A stretch of DNA of 42,375 bases from an uncultured Bdellovibrio sp. (GTDB lineage: Bacteria > Bdellovibrionota > Bdellovibrionia > Bdellovibrionales > Bdellovibrionaceae). The position numbers were made by a program, and so were the translations under genes. How positions within the stretch are numbered: the first letter of the stretch is position 1; every line of letters starts with the position of its first letter. The stretch is from contig NZ_CAMLDV010000011.1 of assembly GCF_946478835.1 (NCBI RefSeq), forward strand, positions 1-42,375. The letters run 5' to 3'. Below the pieces are notes generated by a model. That model made no database searches and had not been told where the DNA came from. It saw only the letters and a program-made list of their open reading frames with translations. Positions 8,178 to 16,176 of this stretch are shown here, in pieces.

Positions 8178-9737
8178 CTACCTTCCGATTCCTCGAACTT
8201 TATTTAAAATCAATTGATTATGGCCGTAAGCATCTTCCACGAAACGGATTACACCATCCGAGTTCATTTGCGAAGTTACAGGAATTAAATATACATAAAT
8301 GGGATTCTTCAAATTCACGCGTGTTTCGTCTGGAAGAACTTGTCCTGGTTTCACGACAAAGTTTTCAATCTGAGGACGTGACCACTCCGTTCCGGCCAAA
8401 AGATATTCTGCTAAATCCAAAGGTTTTTCCAAACGCACACAGCCAGAGCTGCGCAAACGCTGAGCTTCAGCGAAAAGCTCTCTTTGGTTCGTGTCATGCA
8501 GATAAATCGCGTAAGGATTTGTCATCATGAACTTCACAACACCCAAAGCATTCATATAGTTTGGTTTTTGACGGATGTAGAAATTCACGTTGGCCGAGCT
8601 AATACCTCTCCAGTTGATCGTTGTCGGATCAATCGTGCGTGAAAAATCGGACGTATAGACTTCAAAGTTGTTATCCGTAAAGTATTTGCGAATACCGTTC
8701 TTATCGAGGTTCTTAATAATCTCAACTTTATCATTGAGGAACACCGTCGGCGGCACTGTCCACGTCGGATTCAAAACAAGATAGGTCACCTTGTCTCGCA
8801 TTGTCGGAGTTTTTCTTTCGGCAGTTCCGTTGATGGTTTTAAAACTCATCACTTTGTTTTGTGCCTTGTCGGTCAAAACAAAATGCGAGAATGCCGTATT
8901 CACGAAAATATGACGGTCCTCAAGACGTTGTGGCAACCAGCGCAGTTTTTCCATGTCGGCTTGGATTTGACGAACGCGTTCTCCACAGAACACCCAGAAA
9001 AATCCCCACGTGCGACCGCCCGGAGAAATTTTTCCGTCGGGTTTCATGCGCAGATTTGTTTGTACATCATTGATCGCTTGAAACATCTCTTGATCGAAAA
9101 CATCGTCAATGCTTGAAATCTTGTAACCCAAAACTTGCAAACGCTCTTTCAGCTTCACAATCACAGGGTGACGTACGCCTAAAGAGAGTTCCTTATTCAC
9201 GGGACTGATACGATCCCAACCACCTTTTAACAAAAGCGGATACAAGCGGCGCAAAGCCTCTCGCAAAGAAAGATACGCTGGTGATTGCGGGGAAACCTGC
9301 TCCAGCACAAGATCCGCTCTTCCGCCATTTGCAAGAACCAGTGAATTGAGTTGCTCAACGGTGAAAAAATCTTTGCGTTTGATTTTGATATCAGACGCAA
9401 GACTTTGAGGATCTGTGCTTCCGATCGCCACATCTTTTAAAGCTTGCAAATACACTTGCAAAACTTGACGGCGCAAAGGAGCTTGCTCGATCTGCCCTGA
9501 AATGAAGGCTTGCTCCATCTCCGGCGTCCAATAAGCATTCGGGTTCATACCGTGAGACCAGATATTCACCAGCGCTTCACGCACTGATGACATATCCAGC
9601 GCGTTCAGAGTATTGAGATACTCTTGAGAGCTCACCAACGAGTTCATCGCCGTCATAGGTTCCGCATAAGCTCGGGGCGCCACTGTTCCCATAGAAATTG
9701 CGAACGACAGAGCCGCCAGGAGATATTGTTTTCGCAT
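8178..9737 (-). CDS. Large L,D-transpeptidase of the YcbB/LdtD type
   Basis: A 519-residue periplasmic enzyme. It has a signal peptide (MRKQYLLAALSFAISMG, cleavage near AYA/EP), an N-terminal scaffold region, and a peptidoglycan-binding domain (LGVRHPVIVKLKERLQVLGY). A C-terminal YkuD catalytic domain follows, with YLHDTN and SSGCVRLEKP carrying the catalytic Cys. This order matches YcbB/LdtD, which makes 3-3 cross-links in peptidoglycan. ATG 9737 is preferred over an upstream in-frame start because GAGGTG sits just before it and the signal peptide then begins properly. Bdellovibrio is known to use L,D-transpeptidases on its prey's wall; whether this one acts on self or prey cannot be read here. 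It is divergent from the CsbD-like gene. Confidence 0.9.
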   Translation of the reverse strand: MRKQYLLAALSFAISMGTVAPRAYAEPMTAMNSLVSSQEYLNTLNALDMSSVREALVNIWSHGMNPNAYWTPEMEQAFISGQIEQAPLRRQVLQVYLQALKDVAIGSTDPQSLASDIKIKRKDFFTVEQLNSLVLANGGRADLVLEQVSPQSPAYLSLREALRRLYPLLLKGGWDRISPVNKELSLGVRHPVIVKLKERLQVLGYKISSIDDVFDQEMFQAINDVQTNLRMKPDGKISPGGRTWGFFWVFCGERVRQIQADMEKLRWLPQRLEDRHIFVNTAFSHFVLTDKAQNKVMSFKTINGTAERKTPTMRDKVTYLVLNPTWTVPPTVFLNDKVEIIKNLDKNGIRKYFTDNNFEVYTSDFSRTIDPTTINWRGISSANVNFYIRQKPNYMNALGVVKFMMTNPYAIYLHDTNQRELFAEAQRLRSSGCVRLEKPLDLAEYLLAGTEWSRPQIENFVVKPGQVLPDETRVNLKNPIYVYLIPVTSQMNSDGVIRFVEDAYGHNQLILNKVRGIGR

Positions 9738-9832
9738 GTTCACCTCATCAGCGAACCCACTGTTCAATAAACCTGCCGCTGTAGGGTCCAATTTACGGTA
9801 TTAGGAAAGTGCTTAAGAGAAAATAATTCCCG

Positions 9833-9960
9833 AATCCCTGTCAGGGGTGACAATCCCCGCCTTCAGGGATTTTTGCCCCAAGGTGTTCCTTTAGAACGAA
9901 TTAAAGCCCTTTGCACCTTGGCACTCCCCCTGCTTCTCTTCCTAGCCAGAGACGGGAGAG
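9833..9960 (+). ncRNA. Structured leader upstream of the CsbD-like gene
   Basis: Three consecutive hairpins lie in the 5' region. (1) AATCCCTG 9833-9840 pairs with CAGGGATT 9864-9871, with GGGG/CCCC nested inside and a T-run after. (2) CCAAGGTG 9878-9885 pairs with CACCTTGG 9914-9921, with CTTTA/TAAAG inside. (3) CTCTTCC 9936-9942 pairs with GGGAGAG 9954-9960, which contains the ribosome-binding site. This looks like a cis-regulatory RNA; it matches no riboswitch class I know. Confidence 0.45.
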
Positions 9961-9968
9961 TGATTATG

Positions 9969-10196
9969 ATGAACACGCAAATCTCTAAAGAAAATTGGCC
10001 TGCACTGAAAATGGAAATTCAAAAAACGTGGGAGGATATTTCAGCGGATGAACTGGAACTCACTCACGGAAGCATCAAATCCATTTACGGATTGGTGGCG
10101 CAAAAATGCGGCCTTCACGAAGAAGAAGTGAAGTTTCGACTGACTTCCTTGCTAAAAAAATACGACAGTCCTTTGAAAAGAAAATTCAACCGCTAA
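9969..10196 (+). CDS. CsbD-like stress protein
   Basis: A protein of 75 residues, or 76 if the adjacent ATG at 9966 is used. It fits the CsbD pattern: NWPALKMEIQKTWEDISADELELTHGS, then a helix and GLHEEEVKFRLTSLLKKY. CsbD-like proteins are small, soluble, helical and usually induced by general or envelope stress, with no known biochemical activity. GGGAGAG precedes the start. A longer in-frame reading from a TTG at 9873 would add a hydrophobic stretch, but it runs through the hairpins of the leader and is less likely. The gene ends in its own terminator. Its structured leader may hold the binding site closed. Confidence 0.78.
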   Translation: MNTQISKENWPALKMEIQKTWEDISADELELTHGSIKSIYGLVAQKCGLHEEEVKFRLTSLLKKYDSPLKRKFNR

Positions 10197-10220
10197 AAAA
10201 GACTTAAAACTTTACTATAC

Positions 10221-10256
10221 AAGTTGGCCGCAGCGATGCGGCCAACTTCTATTTTT
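10221..10256 (+). terminator. Rho-independent terminator with GNRA loop
   Basis: Twelve perfect pairs: AAGTTGGCCGCA at 10221-10232 with TGCGGCCAACTT at 10237-10248, loop GCGA, followed by CTATTTTT. It ends the CsbD-like transcript. Confidence 0.9.
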
Positions 10257-10382
10257 CGACGCATTTCGCCGCTCTCAAGATGCGTAAATTCGTTTGCAGA
10301 ATTTTATGGAACACCTGCACGGAATAACCTTGAATCTGTCAACTCCTCCCCCTAGCCTGCCACCAAAAATATGGGAGGACGA

Positions 10383-11354
10383 ATGCGTTTGCTTATTTTT
10401 GCATTATTCTTGACGGGCTTTTCGGTGGCACAAGCTGCTCAAATCACTAAAACAACTTTTGCATTTCCTGGCCGAGTTGAAATTCACGTTCAACCACAAG
10501 TCAGTGAACTCGATGTTCTCTTTGTTATCGATGACTCTGGCAGCATGAGTGAGCATCAAAAAAATCTGATCACAAATATTCCTGCTTTAACGAAAGCGGC
10601 TCTTAAAAACGGTGTGCATGTTCACGCAGGTGTTACAACGACGACAATGGACTGCAGTTATGCAGGTATTTGTGCTGGCAAGTTCAATGGTACAAATAAA
10701 ATTGCTGATAGCAACCGTTCTGACTTCTTAACAACTCTAGCGGCGAATTTGAACGTTAATACAAACGGAAGCGCGACCGAAAGACCTTTCGATACCACGA
10801 TCGCAGCTTTATCTGAACCCGCATTGTCTCAAGACCATCCTGGTTTTTTAAGACCTCAAGCCCATTTGGCTGTCGTGATGTTGACCGATGCCGGCGACCA
10901 GAGTTCACCTCAGGTCACTCCGGAAATCTTCTCAAATTTTCTTAAAGCTTTGAAACCAAATCCAAACCAAGTCACTGTCGCTGCAATTCAAGTTCCGACG
11001 AATGATAGGTCCTGCATGACTTCAGAAGATCAAAATGACCGTATCGAAACTGCTGTTAAACTTCTGAATGGAAAAATCATCAACCTTTGCGCACAAGATT
11101 ATGGAATTCAGTTAGGTCAACTCGGTGCCGGTCTTGTTGGCCAAGTCACTCAGGAAATTCCTCTGACAGCCGCGCCTGATGTAAGCAGCATCGTTGTAAC
11201 TTTCGGAGCAACGACTCTGGTTGCCGGAGATATGCACTACGGTTGGGTTTATGACTCTGTTAAAAATGCCGTTATTCTTGGTAACAAGATTGATTGGTCC
11301 GCAATGAGCGGTGAAGAACTTGTCGTGAGTTTTATCCCTAAGGATTGGAAATAG
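10383..11354 (+). CDS. Secreted von Willebrand factor A domain protein
   Basis: A 323-residue exported protein with a signal peptide cleaved near AQA/AQI (residue 19). The vWA domain begins around residue 43. The metal-ion site DDSGS is at residues 50-54 (FVIDDSGSMSEHQ), a second ligand region TTTTMD lies further on, and VVMLTDAGD supplies the third. Four cysteines in the mature part suggest disulphides. vWA domains of this kind bind partner proteins through a divalent metal, often in adhesion. The start ATG 10383 follows GGGAGGA; an upstream in-frame ATG at 10371 overlaps that site and is rejected. Surface or periplasmic role, partner unknown. Confidence 0.85.
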   Translation: MRLLIFALFLTGFSVAQAAQITKTTFAFPGRVEIHVQPQVSELDVLFVIDDSGSMSEHQKNLITNIPALTKAALKNGVHVHAGVTTTTMDCSYAGICAGKFNGTNKIADSNRSDFLTTLAANLNVNTNGSATERPFDTTIAALSEPALSQDHPGFLRPQAHLAVVMLTDAGDQSSPQVTPEIFSNFLKALKPNPNQVTVAAIQVPTNDRSCMTSEDQNDRIETAVKLLNGKIINLCAQDYGIQLGQLGAGLVGQVTQEIPLTAAPDVSSIVVTFGATTLVAGDMHYGWVYDSVKNAVILGNKIDWSAMSGEELVVSFIPKDWK

Positions 11355-11362
11355 TTTCCATC

Positions 11363-11389
11363 AAAAGCCCTCTTCGGAGGGCTTTTTTA
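11363..11389. terminator. Bidirectional UUCG-loop terminator
   Basis: AAAAGCCCTC at 11363-11372 pairs with GAGGGCTTTT at 11377-11386 around the loop TTCG. It serves the vWA gene (+) and the solute-binding protein gene (-). Confidence 0.92.
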
Positions 11390-12151
11390 TTTCTCGTTTT
11401 CCATGTATTTGTTTAAGATCTTTTGCACAAATCCCTCTTTCTTAAGCTGTAGAAGAATTTTGTTATATTGCTCTGCCAACTCTTTTGCTTTCACACCTTT
11501 GGCTTTCGAAAAGGCCACATACGAAGGATGGGCGGAAAGAACATAGACCACTTCGAAATCGTCCAAAAAGCCCAGGCGTTTACTTAAAAACTTAAAGACT
11601 TCTTCCGAGGCAATAGCAACATCAATTCGTTTCGTTGTGCCTTTGCGACCCAGTTTGTTCACAAGCATCTCTTCATTGTTACTGAGATCAAGATTCAAAT
11701 TCTTTTTATAAGCGTCAAACTTAGGGCCATAAGAATATTGGTCGTTAATTCCGACAGTAAGCCCCTGAAGGTCGCTCAAATTTTTAACGGTGATGTGTTT
11801 CTTCTTCGGAGCAAAAACCACGTTGCGAGTGTGGCTCATCGGTTCACTGGTAAAATACAAAAAAGCTTCGCGGTCAGGTGTCTTAAAGGGCGGAAAGATC
11901 GCATCGACCTTTCCAGTTTTTGCCATCACCATCACTCGCGCCCATGGATATGTGACGAATTCGGCTTCCACATTCATGCGCTTGCAGATTTCACGAATGA
12001 TTTCGACGTAGGTGCCTTTAAGTTCACCGTCTTCTTTATAAATCTTTGGCGGCAAGCTGTCCGAGGAAGCAAATAACAACTTTTCAACAGCAAGCACTCT
12101 TACTGACGAAAGCAGAATGAGAGAAATCAGGAAGAGATTTTTTAAAATCAT
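11387..12151 (-). CDS. Periplasmic solute-binding protein, family 3 type
   Basis: A 254-residue protein with a signal peptide cleaved near VLA/VEK (residue 22). The mature part follows the bacterial extracellular solute-binding family 3 pattern: an N-terminal strand KLLFASSDSLPPKIY, GELKGTYVEIIREICKRM, YPWARVMVMAKTGKVDAIFPPFKT, and a late NKILLQLKKEGFVQKILNKYM helix. No transporter permease or ATPase gene is next to it, so it may be an orphan binding protein, as many predatory bacteria carry. The usual amino-acid-binding Arg/Asp pair is not clearly visible, so the ligand is unknown. ATG 12151 is preceded by a weak GGGAT. Confidence 0.85.
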   Translation of the reverse strand: MILKNLFLISLILLSSVRVLAVEKLLFASSDSLPPKIYKEDGELKGTYVEIIREICKRMNVEAEFVTYPWARVMVMAKTGKVDAIFPPFKTPDREAFLYFTSEPMSHTRNVVFAPKKKHITVKNLSDLQGLTVGINDQYSYGPKFDAYKKNLNLDLSNNEEMLVNKLGRKGTTKRIDVAIASEEVFKFLSKRLGFLDDFEVVYVLSAHPSYVAFSKAKGVKAKELAEQYNKILLQLKKEGFVQKILNKYMENEK

Positions 12152-12230
12152 ATCCCGTTATAATATACGGTTAAAGATTAATCAAAGAAGACTCTTGGCA
12201 CTGACTGTGAGGACTTGCGGACTTCGAAAA

Positions 12231-12257
12231 AAGAAAACCCACTCCGAAGAGTGGGTT
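12231..12257 (-). terminator. recA terminator with UUCG loop
   Basis: On the minus strand AACCCACTC and GAGTGGGTT form nine pairs around TTCG (12236-12257), followed by a T-rich run to 12231. It lies about 50 bp after the recA stop. Confidence 0.9.
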
Positions 12258-12307
12258 GCTTCAGCCTGCGCGCCGTCCGGCGCTTCGGCACTGCCCGCGT
12301 CCGCGGA

Positions 12308-13435
12308 TTAGTGCTTACCTTTTTTAGCTTTCTTAGGTGCTGCTTCTTCAGCTTCAACTGGCTCTGTGCCTTCGTGGTCTTCGCCGTTGTTACCGTTAGC
12401 GTCTACCAACAATTTACCGATACCGTTGGCTGCCAAGATTTTTGAACGAAGCTCCGTCATGTATTCTGGGTGTTCTTTCAAGAATGTTTTCGCAGCATCG
12501 CGGCCTTGGCCCATGCGCTCGCCATTCATAGAGAACCATGCACCTGATTTTTCAACGAAGTTTGCAGTCACTGCTAGATCTAGCAAGTCACCTTCTTCAG
12601 AAATACCTTCACCGTACATAAGATCGAATTCAACTTTAGTGAACGGAGGAGCCATTTTGTTTTTCACAACTTTAACAGCAGTACGGTTCCCAGTTACGTC
12701 TTCACCATTTTTGATCGCGCCCACACGGCGTACATCCAAACGAACAGAAGAGTAGAATTTCAAAGCGTTACCACCCGTAGTCGTTTCCGGGTTACCGAAC
12801 ATCACACCGATTTTCATACGGATTTGGTTGATGAAAATAACCAATGTGTTTGAACGGTTGATAGCCGCAGTCAACTTACGAAGAGCTTGAGACATCAAAC
12901 GAGCTTGAAGACCTACGTGAGAATCACCCATGTCGCCTTCGATCTCTGCACGAGGAACCAACGCTGCTACGGAGTCGACAACCAATACGTCAATCGCGCC
13001 AGAGCGAACTAGAGTTTCAGTGATTTCCAAAGCTTGTTCACCAGTGTCTGGTTGAGAGATCAAAAGATCTTCAGTGTTCACACCCAATTTACGAGCGTAG
13101 TTTACGTCCAATGCATGTTCTGCATCGACGAAAGCAACAACGCCACCTTTTTTCTGAGCTTGAGCAATCACAGACAAGCAAAGAGTTGTTTTACCAGAAG
13201 ATTCAGGTCCGTAGATTTCTACGATACGACCTTTTGGAAGACCGCCAATACCCAAAGCGATATCCAAGCTCAATGCGCCTGTGCTGATCGCCTCTACGTC
13301 TTTAACCAAAGATTCATTCGCGCCCAAGCGCATGATTGAACCTTTACCGAATTGCTTTTCAATTGCTGAAACAGCCAATTCCAATGCTTTTGTTTTTTCG
13401 TTGTTTGCTTTTGTATCCACAGTTGTTGTTGCCAT
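12308..13435 (-). CDS. recA: Recombinase RecA
   Basis: A 375-residue protein of normal RecA form: Walker [10 protein letters not shown], the DAEHALD and [11 protein letters not shown] regions, the L2 segment with [15 protein letters not shown], and an acidic C-terminal tail ([28 protein letters not shown]). The tail is more lysine-rich at its very end than most. It binds single-stranded DNA and ATP, drives homologous recombination and triggers LexA cleavage where LexA is present. It is third in a run after pgpA and pncC, an order common in bacteria. The 70-bp gap before it contains a six-pair dyad (13451-13466) and GGAGAGGGAAA before the ATG. I see no classical SOS box there. Confidence 0.97.
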   Translation of the reverse strand: MATTTVDTKANNEKTKALELAVSAIEKQFGKGSIMRLGANESLVKDVEAISTGALSLDIALGIGGLPKGRIVEIYGPESSGKTTLCLSVIAQAQKKGGVVAFVDAEHALDVNYARKLGVNTEDLLISQPDTGEQALEITETLVRSGAIDVLVVDSVAALVPRAEIEGDMGDSHVGLQARLMSQALRKLTAAINRSNTLVIFINQIRMKIGVMFGNPETTTGGNALKFYSSVRLDVRRVGAIKNGEDVTGNRTAVKVVKNKMAPPFTKVEFDLMYGEGISEEGDLLDLAVTANFVEKSGAWFSMNGERMGQGRDAAKTFLKEHPEYMTELRSKILAANGIGKLLVDANGNNGEDHEGTEPVEAEEAAPKKAKKGKH

Positions 13436-13450
13436 CTGCGTTTCCCTCTC

Positions 13451-13466
13451 CGTAGCACCCGCTACG
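13451..13466 (-). promoter_or_regulatory. Short dyad in the recA leader
   Basis: CGTAGC (13451-13456) and GCTACG (13461-13466) flank ACCC, 16 bp before the recA start. It may be a small mRNA hairpin next to the ribosome-binding site or a protein-binding site. Its role is unknown. Confidence 0.35.
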
Positions 13467-13505
13467 ATACTTTAGTGTTAATGTTTGCCGGCCGGGGCCG
13501 ATCTT

Positions 13506-13991
13506 TTAAACCTTGTCGAGAACTTCACATAGCCAACGAACTGAATAGTCGACGGACGTCTGCTGGATGGCCTTGCGATCTCCCGAAAAGAATTCCTTTC
13601 GTGAGTCTTCAAAACCCGGTCCAGCAATAGCAATGCATACAGTGCCCACTGGCTTCGTCGGTGTTCCACCGGTCGGACCAGCGATGCCTGTGATTGCCAC
13701 AGACCAATCAGTTTTTAGCTGTCGACGCACTCCGTGCGCCATTTGACGAGCGACTTTCTCGCTCACCGCACCCTCTTGCATGAGAGTGTCTCGACGGACC
13801 CCCAGAAGATCCACCTTCGCCTCGTTAGAGTAAGAAACCACAGAGCCTAAAAAGATGTCGGATACGCCAGGCTGCTCTGTCAAAAATGCGGAAAGTGCAC
13901 CTCCAGTACAACTTTCTGCAAAACCCACTGTGAGTTTTCGGTCGCGAAGGGATCTAATGAGTTCTTGAAGCTTCTCGTTGTCCAGTGACAT
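13506..13991 (-). CDS. pncC: NMN amidohydrolase, CinA C-terminal type
   Basis: A 161-residue stand-alone CinA C-terminal domain. The motifs are FAESCTGGALSAFLTEQPGVSDIFLGSVVSYSN (given here only as a region, residues 24-56), TGIAGPTGGTPTKPVGTV and a C-terminal helix. PncC hydrolyses nicotinamide mononucleotide to nicotinate mononucleotide and ammonia in NAD recycling. The N-terminal molybdopterin-like domain of full-length CinA is absent, as in E. coli PncC. ATG 13991 lies 2 nt after the pgpA stop; a longer reading overlaps pgpA by about 30 nt. The gene sits between pgpA and recA, a widespread arrangement, and is probably translated with pgpA. Confidence 0.9.
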   Translation of the reverse strand: MSLDNEKLQELIRSLRDRKLTVGFAESCTGGALSAFLTEQPGVSDIFLGSVVSYSNEAKVDLLGVRRDTLMQEGAVSEKVARQMAHGVRRQLKTDWSVAITGIAGPTGGTPTKPVGTVCIAIAGPGFEDSRKEFFSGDRKAIQQTSVDYSVRWLCEVLDKV

Positions 13992-13993
13992 TG

Positions 13994-14473
13994 TTACGGC
14001 ACCAACACCTGAGAGCCCAACCAATTGGTTTGAGTGTAGAGAACTTGCATGATGAGACTCGCAATTATCCCCGCGGCCACATCGTCCACCATCACCCCAA
14101 GACCTCCTTGGATCTTCTTATCTAAATATCCTATGAATAAAGGCTTTGTGATGTCCAGCAATCTGAACAGGGCAAAACCGATTAAAATGGCCTGCCATGT
14201 CAAAGGAAGCCAGACCATAGTAATAAGAAAACCTAAAACCTCATCAATTACGATCTCTTTATGATCGTGACCACCCTTATCCTGCTCATAAACTTCGCAG
14301 GCAGCAATTCCGACAGGGAGCAGCAAAACAATCGCCCCCATGTACACCAAGGGTCCTAATTTCGACAAAAGAAACACCAACGGAATCGTTGCGACAGTAG
14401 CGGCTGTGCCCGGGCCTTTAGGAAAAAGACCAACGCCAAACAAGGTTGCTAATTGCTTTAAGAAATTGCGCAT
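13994..14473 (-). CDS. pgpA: Phosphatidylglycerophosphatase A
   Basis: A 159-residue integral membrane protein of the PgpA family. It dephosphorylates phosphatidylglycerol phosphate to phosphatidylglycerol. Visible features are FPKGPGTAATVATIP near the N-terminus, HKEIVIDEVLGFLITM, which carries the acidic active-site pair, and DITKPLFIGYLDKKIQGGLGVMVDDVAAG. Four hydrophobic segments are spaced between these. The start is uncertain: ATG 14473 lacks a good ribosome-binding site, and ATG 14503 would add ten residues. Between them lies a dyad GGTACGGCGTACC (14482-14494). It leads the pgpA-pncC-recA run. Confidence 0.9.
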   Translation of the reverse strand: MRNFLKQLATLFGVGLFPKGPGTAATVATIPLVFLLSKLGPLVYMGAIVLLLPVGIAACEVYEQDKGGHDHKEIVIDEVLGFLITMVWLPLTWQAILIGFALFRLLDITKPLFIGYLDKKIQGGLGVMVDDVAAGIIASLIMQVLYTQTNWLGSQVLVP

Positions 14474-14652
14474 AGATAGGAGGTACGCCGTACCTTTTTG
14501 CATTGCAAAGCAAAATGATGGGCGTCAAAACACAAGCTGCTGGCCGCATTCACCTACAATAAAATTTTATAGCACCCATCAAAATTAGCGATTCGACTTT
14601 ATGAACTCTACTACAGATACTGCAAAAGCTTCGGGATCTGGGGAGGATTCTA

Positions 14653-15144
14653 ATGCTTAAGTGGATGGTTATCCTTGCTACCCTCGTTTATTTGGCCGAC
14701 TCGATCGTTTCCGCTCAGGAAGTTCCTATGGCGAGCGACGATCCCAAGGTCAATAAAACTCTGAATACCGAAATGTTCGATTTTATATCTAAAACTTTAG
14801 GCGCCGGGAAAATGGCGCCTCACATGAACTGCACTTTGAAGACTCGCAGTTCTCGTGAGTTGCGCAAGTTTTCCGGCGGCGATCAATGGGTCGAAGTTTT
14901 AGATGTCAATTTTAACTCCAATGGCTTCGACAGCGGCCAGAAGATCAATTTTAAAATTCCCATCACAGCTAAATACGGAGTTCGCCAATCCACAAATCAG
15001 TGGTCCGGCCTTGGAGAAGACATCAAGGTCGAACTGGGTGACTATTATGAGCATTGGTTGAAATTTTCCCATGATGGCCAAGGACGCATCGTGCAACTTA
15101 TGATGGGAAATAATTTAAGAACAGTTCCGTGTTACGTTCGTTAA
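14653..15144 (+). CDS. Secreted hypothetical protein
   Basis: A 163-residue protein with a signal peptide (MLKWMVILATLVYLADSIVSA, cleavage near residue 21). The mature region contains two cysteines (MNCTLKT and TVPCYVR, the latter at the very end) that could form a disulphide joining both ends of one small domain. The rest looks beta-rich (WVEVLDVNFNSNGF, KINFKIPITAKYGV). I do not recognise a family. ATG 14653 follows GGGAGGA, a strong site. trpS begins 23 bp after its stop with only a weak site of its own, so the two may share a transcript. Confidence 0.75.
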   Translation: MLKWMVILATLVYLADSIVSAQEVPMASDDPKVNKTLNTEMFDFISKTLGAGKMAPHMNCTLKTRSSRELRKFSGGDQWVEVLDVNFNSNGFDSGQKINFKIPITAKYGVRQSTNQWSGLGEDIKVELGDYYEHWLKFSHDGQGRIVQLMMGNNLRTVPCYVR

Positions 15145-15167
15145 TTCTTTAGTTTGAAAGCTCTTTT

Positions 15168-16166
15168 ATGAAACCTGTCATTTTGACTGGAGATCGTCCC
15201 ACAGGTCCTTTGCACTTGGGACATTATATTGGTTCACTGAAAAATCGTGTGGAGTTGCAAGACACTCACAAGCAATATCTGATCATCGCCGATGCGCAAG
15301 CCATGACGGATAATTTTAAAAACCCGCAGATGATTCGCGAGAACATCGTCGAAGTGGCTTTAGATTATTTAGCCGTGGGCATTGATCCTGCGAAAAGTAC
15401 GATCTTTGTTCAATCAATGATTCCGGAGCTTTTCGAAGCGACATTTTATTTTCTGAATCTTGTGACAGTCGCGCGCCTTGAACGAAACCCCACAGTGAAA
15501 ACAGAAATCGCGCAAAAAGATTTCGAAAGAAATCTGCCCGTGGGATTTTTAACTTATCCCGTGAGCCAGGCTGCCGACATTCTTTGCTTCAAGGCCGACG
15601 TTGTTCCCGTCGGAGACGACCAGAATCCAATGATTGAACAAACCAACGAAATTGCCCAAAGATTCAATCATCTTTACAACACGGAACTATTCAAAAAGGT
15701 CAAAGCTCTGGGAGGAACCCAAGGGCGTTTGCCCGGAATCGACGGTAAAGCGAAGATGAGCAAGTCGCTGGGAAATTCCATTTCACTGGCGGAACCCTTC
15801 GACCAACTGAAGAAAAAAGTACAGAAGATGTATACTGATCCCAACCACTTGCACATTGAAGATCCCGGACAAGTGGAAGGAAACGTTGTTTTCACTTTCT
15901 TAGACGCTTTTGATCCCAACAAAGAAGAAGTGGAAAAATTAAAAGATCACTATCGTCGCGGAGGACTGGGTGATGGCACTGTGAAACAACGTCTGACGCA
16001 AGTTTTAGAAGAAATGATTTCACCAATCCGCAAACGTCGCGAGGAATTTGCCAAAGACAAAGGTGAAGTTTTAGAGATCTGTCGCAAAGGTTCCGAACAA
16101 GCTCGCGAAGTCGTCGCACAAACCGTTGCAGAGATGAAAAAGATTATGGGCGTAGGGAGCATTTAG
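15168..16166 (+). CDS. trpS: Tryptophan-tRNA ligase
   Basis: A 332-residue class I aminoacyl-tRNA synthetase. It shows [17 protein letters not shown] (the HIGH-like motif is HLGH), [16 protein letters not shown] for tryptophan recognition, and the KMSKS loop as [12 protein letters not shown]. The length is that of bacterial TrpS. It charges tRNA-Trp. The dyad around the stop (GTAGGGAGC, ATTTA, GCTCCTAC at 16152-16173) lacks a T-run, so any terminator here is weak. The start ATG 15168 has only GAAAGC upstream. Confidence 0.96.
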   Translation: MKPVILTGDRPTGPLHLGHYIGSLKNRVELQDTHKQYLIIADAQAMTDNFKNPQMIRENIVEVALDYLAVGIDPAKSTIFVQSMIPELFEATFYFLNLVTVARLERNPTVKTEIAQKDFERNLPVGFLTYPVSQAADILCFKADVVPVGDDQNPMIEQTNEIAQRFNHLYNTELFKKVKALGGTQGRLPGIDGKAKMSKSLGNSISLAEPFDQLKKKVQKMYTDPNHLHIEDPGQVEGNVVFTFLDAFDPNKEEVEKLKDHYRRGGLGDGTVKQRLTQVLEEMISPIRKRREEFAKDKGEVLEICRKGSEQAREVVAQTVAEMKKIMGVGSI

Positions 16167-16176
16167 CTCCTACCTC

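Noticed and set aside
9792..9965. A tRNA or known riboswitch in the CsbD-gene leader
   Set aside because: The three stems do not form a cloverleaf, and I see no GEMM, FMN, SAM, cobalamin or fluoride-type core sequence.
13436..13505. An SOS box before recA
   Set aside because: I looked for classical LexA boxes and for a TTAC-N3-GTAA-type site in the 70-bp gap and found neither; only the CGTAGC dyad is there.
16152..16173. A terminator between trpS and the lipoprotein gene
   Set aside because: The dyad is short and has no T-run on either strand, so I did not list it.
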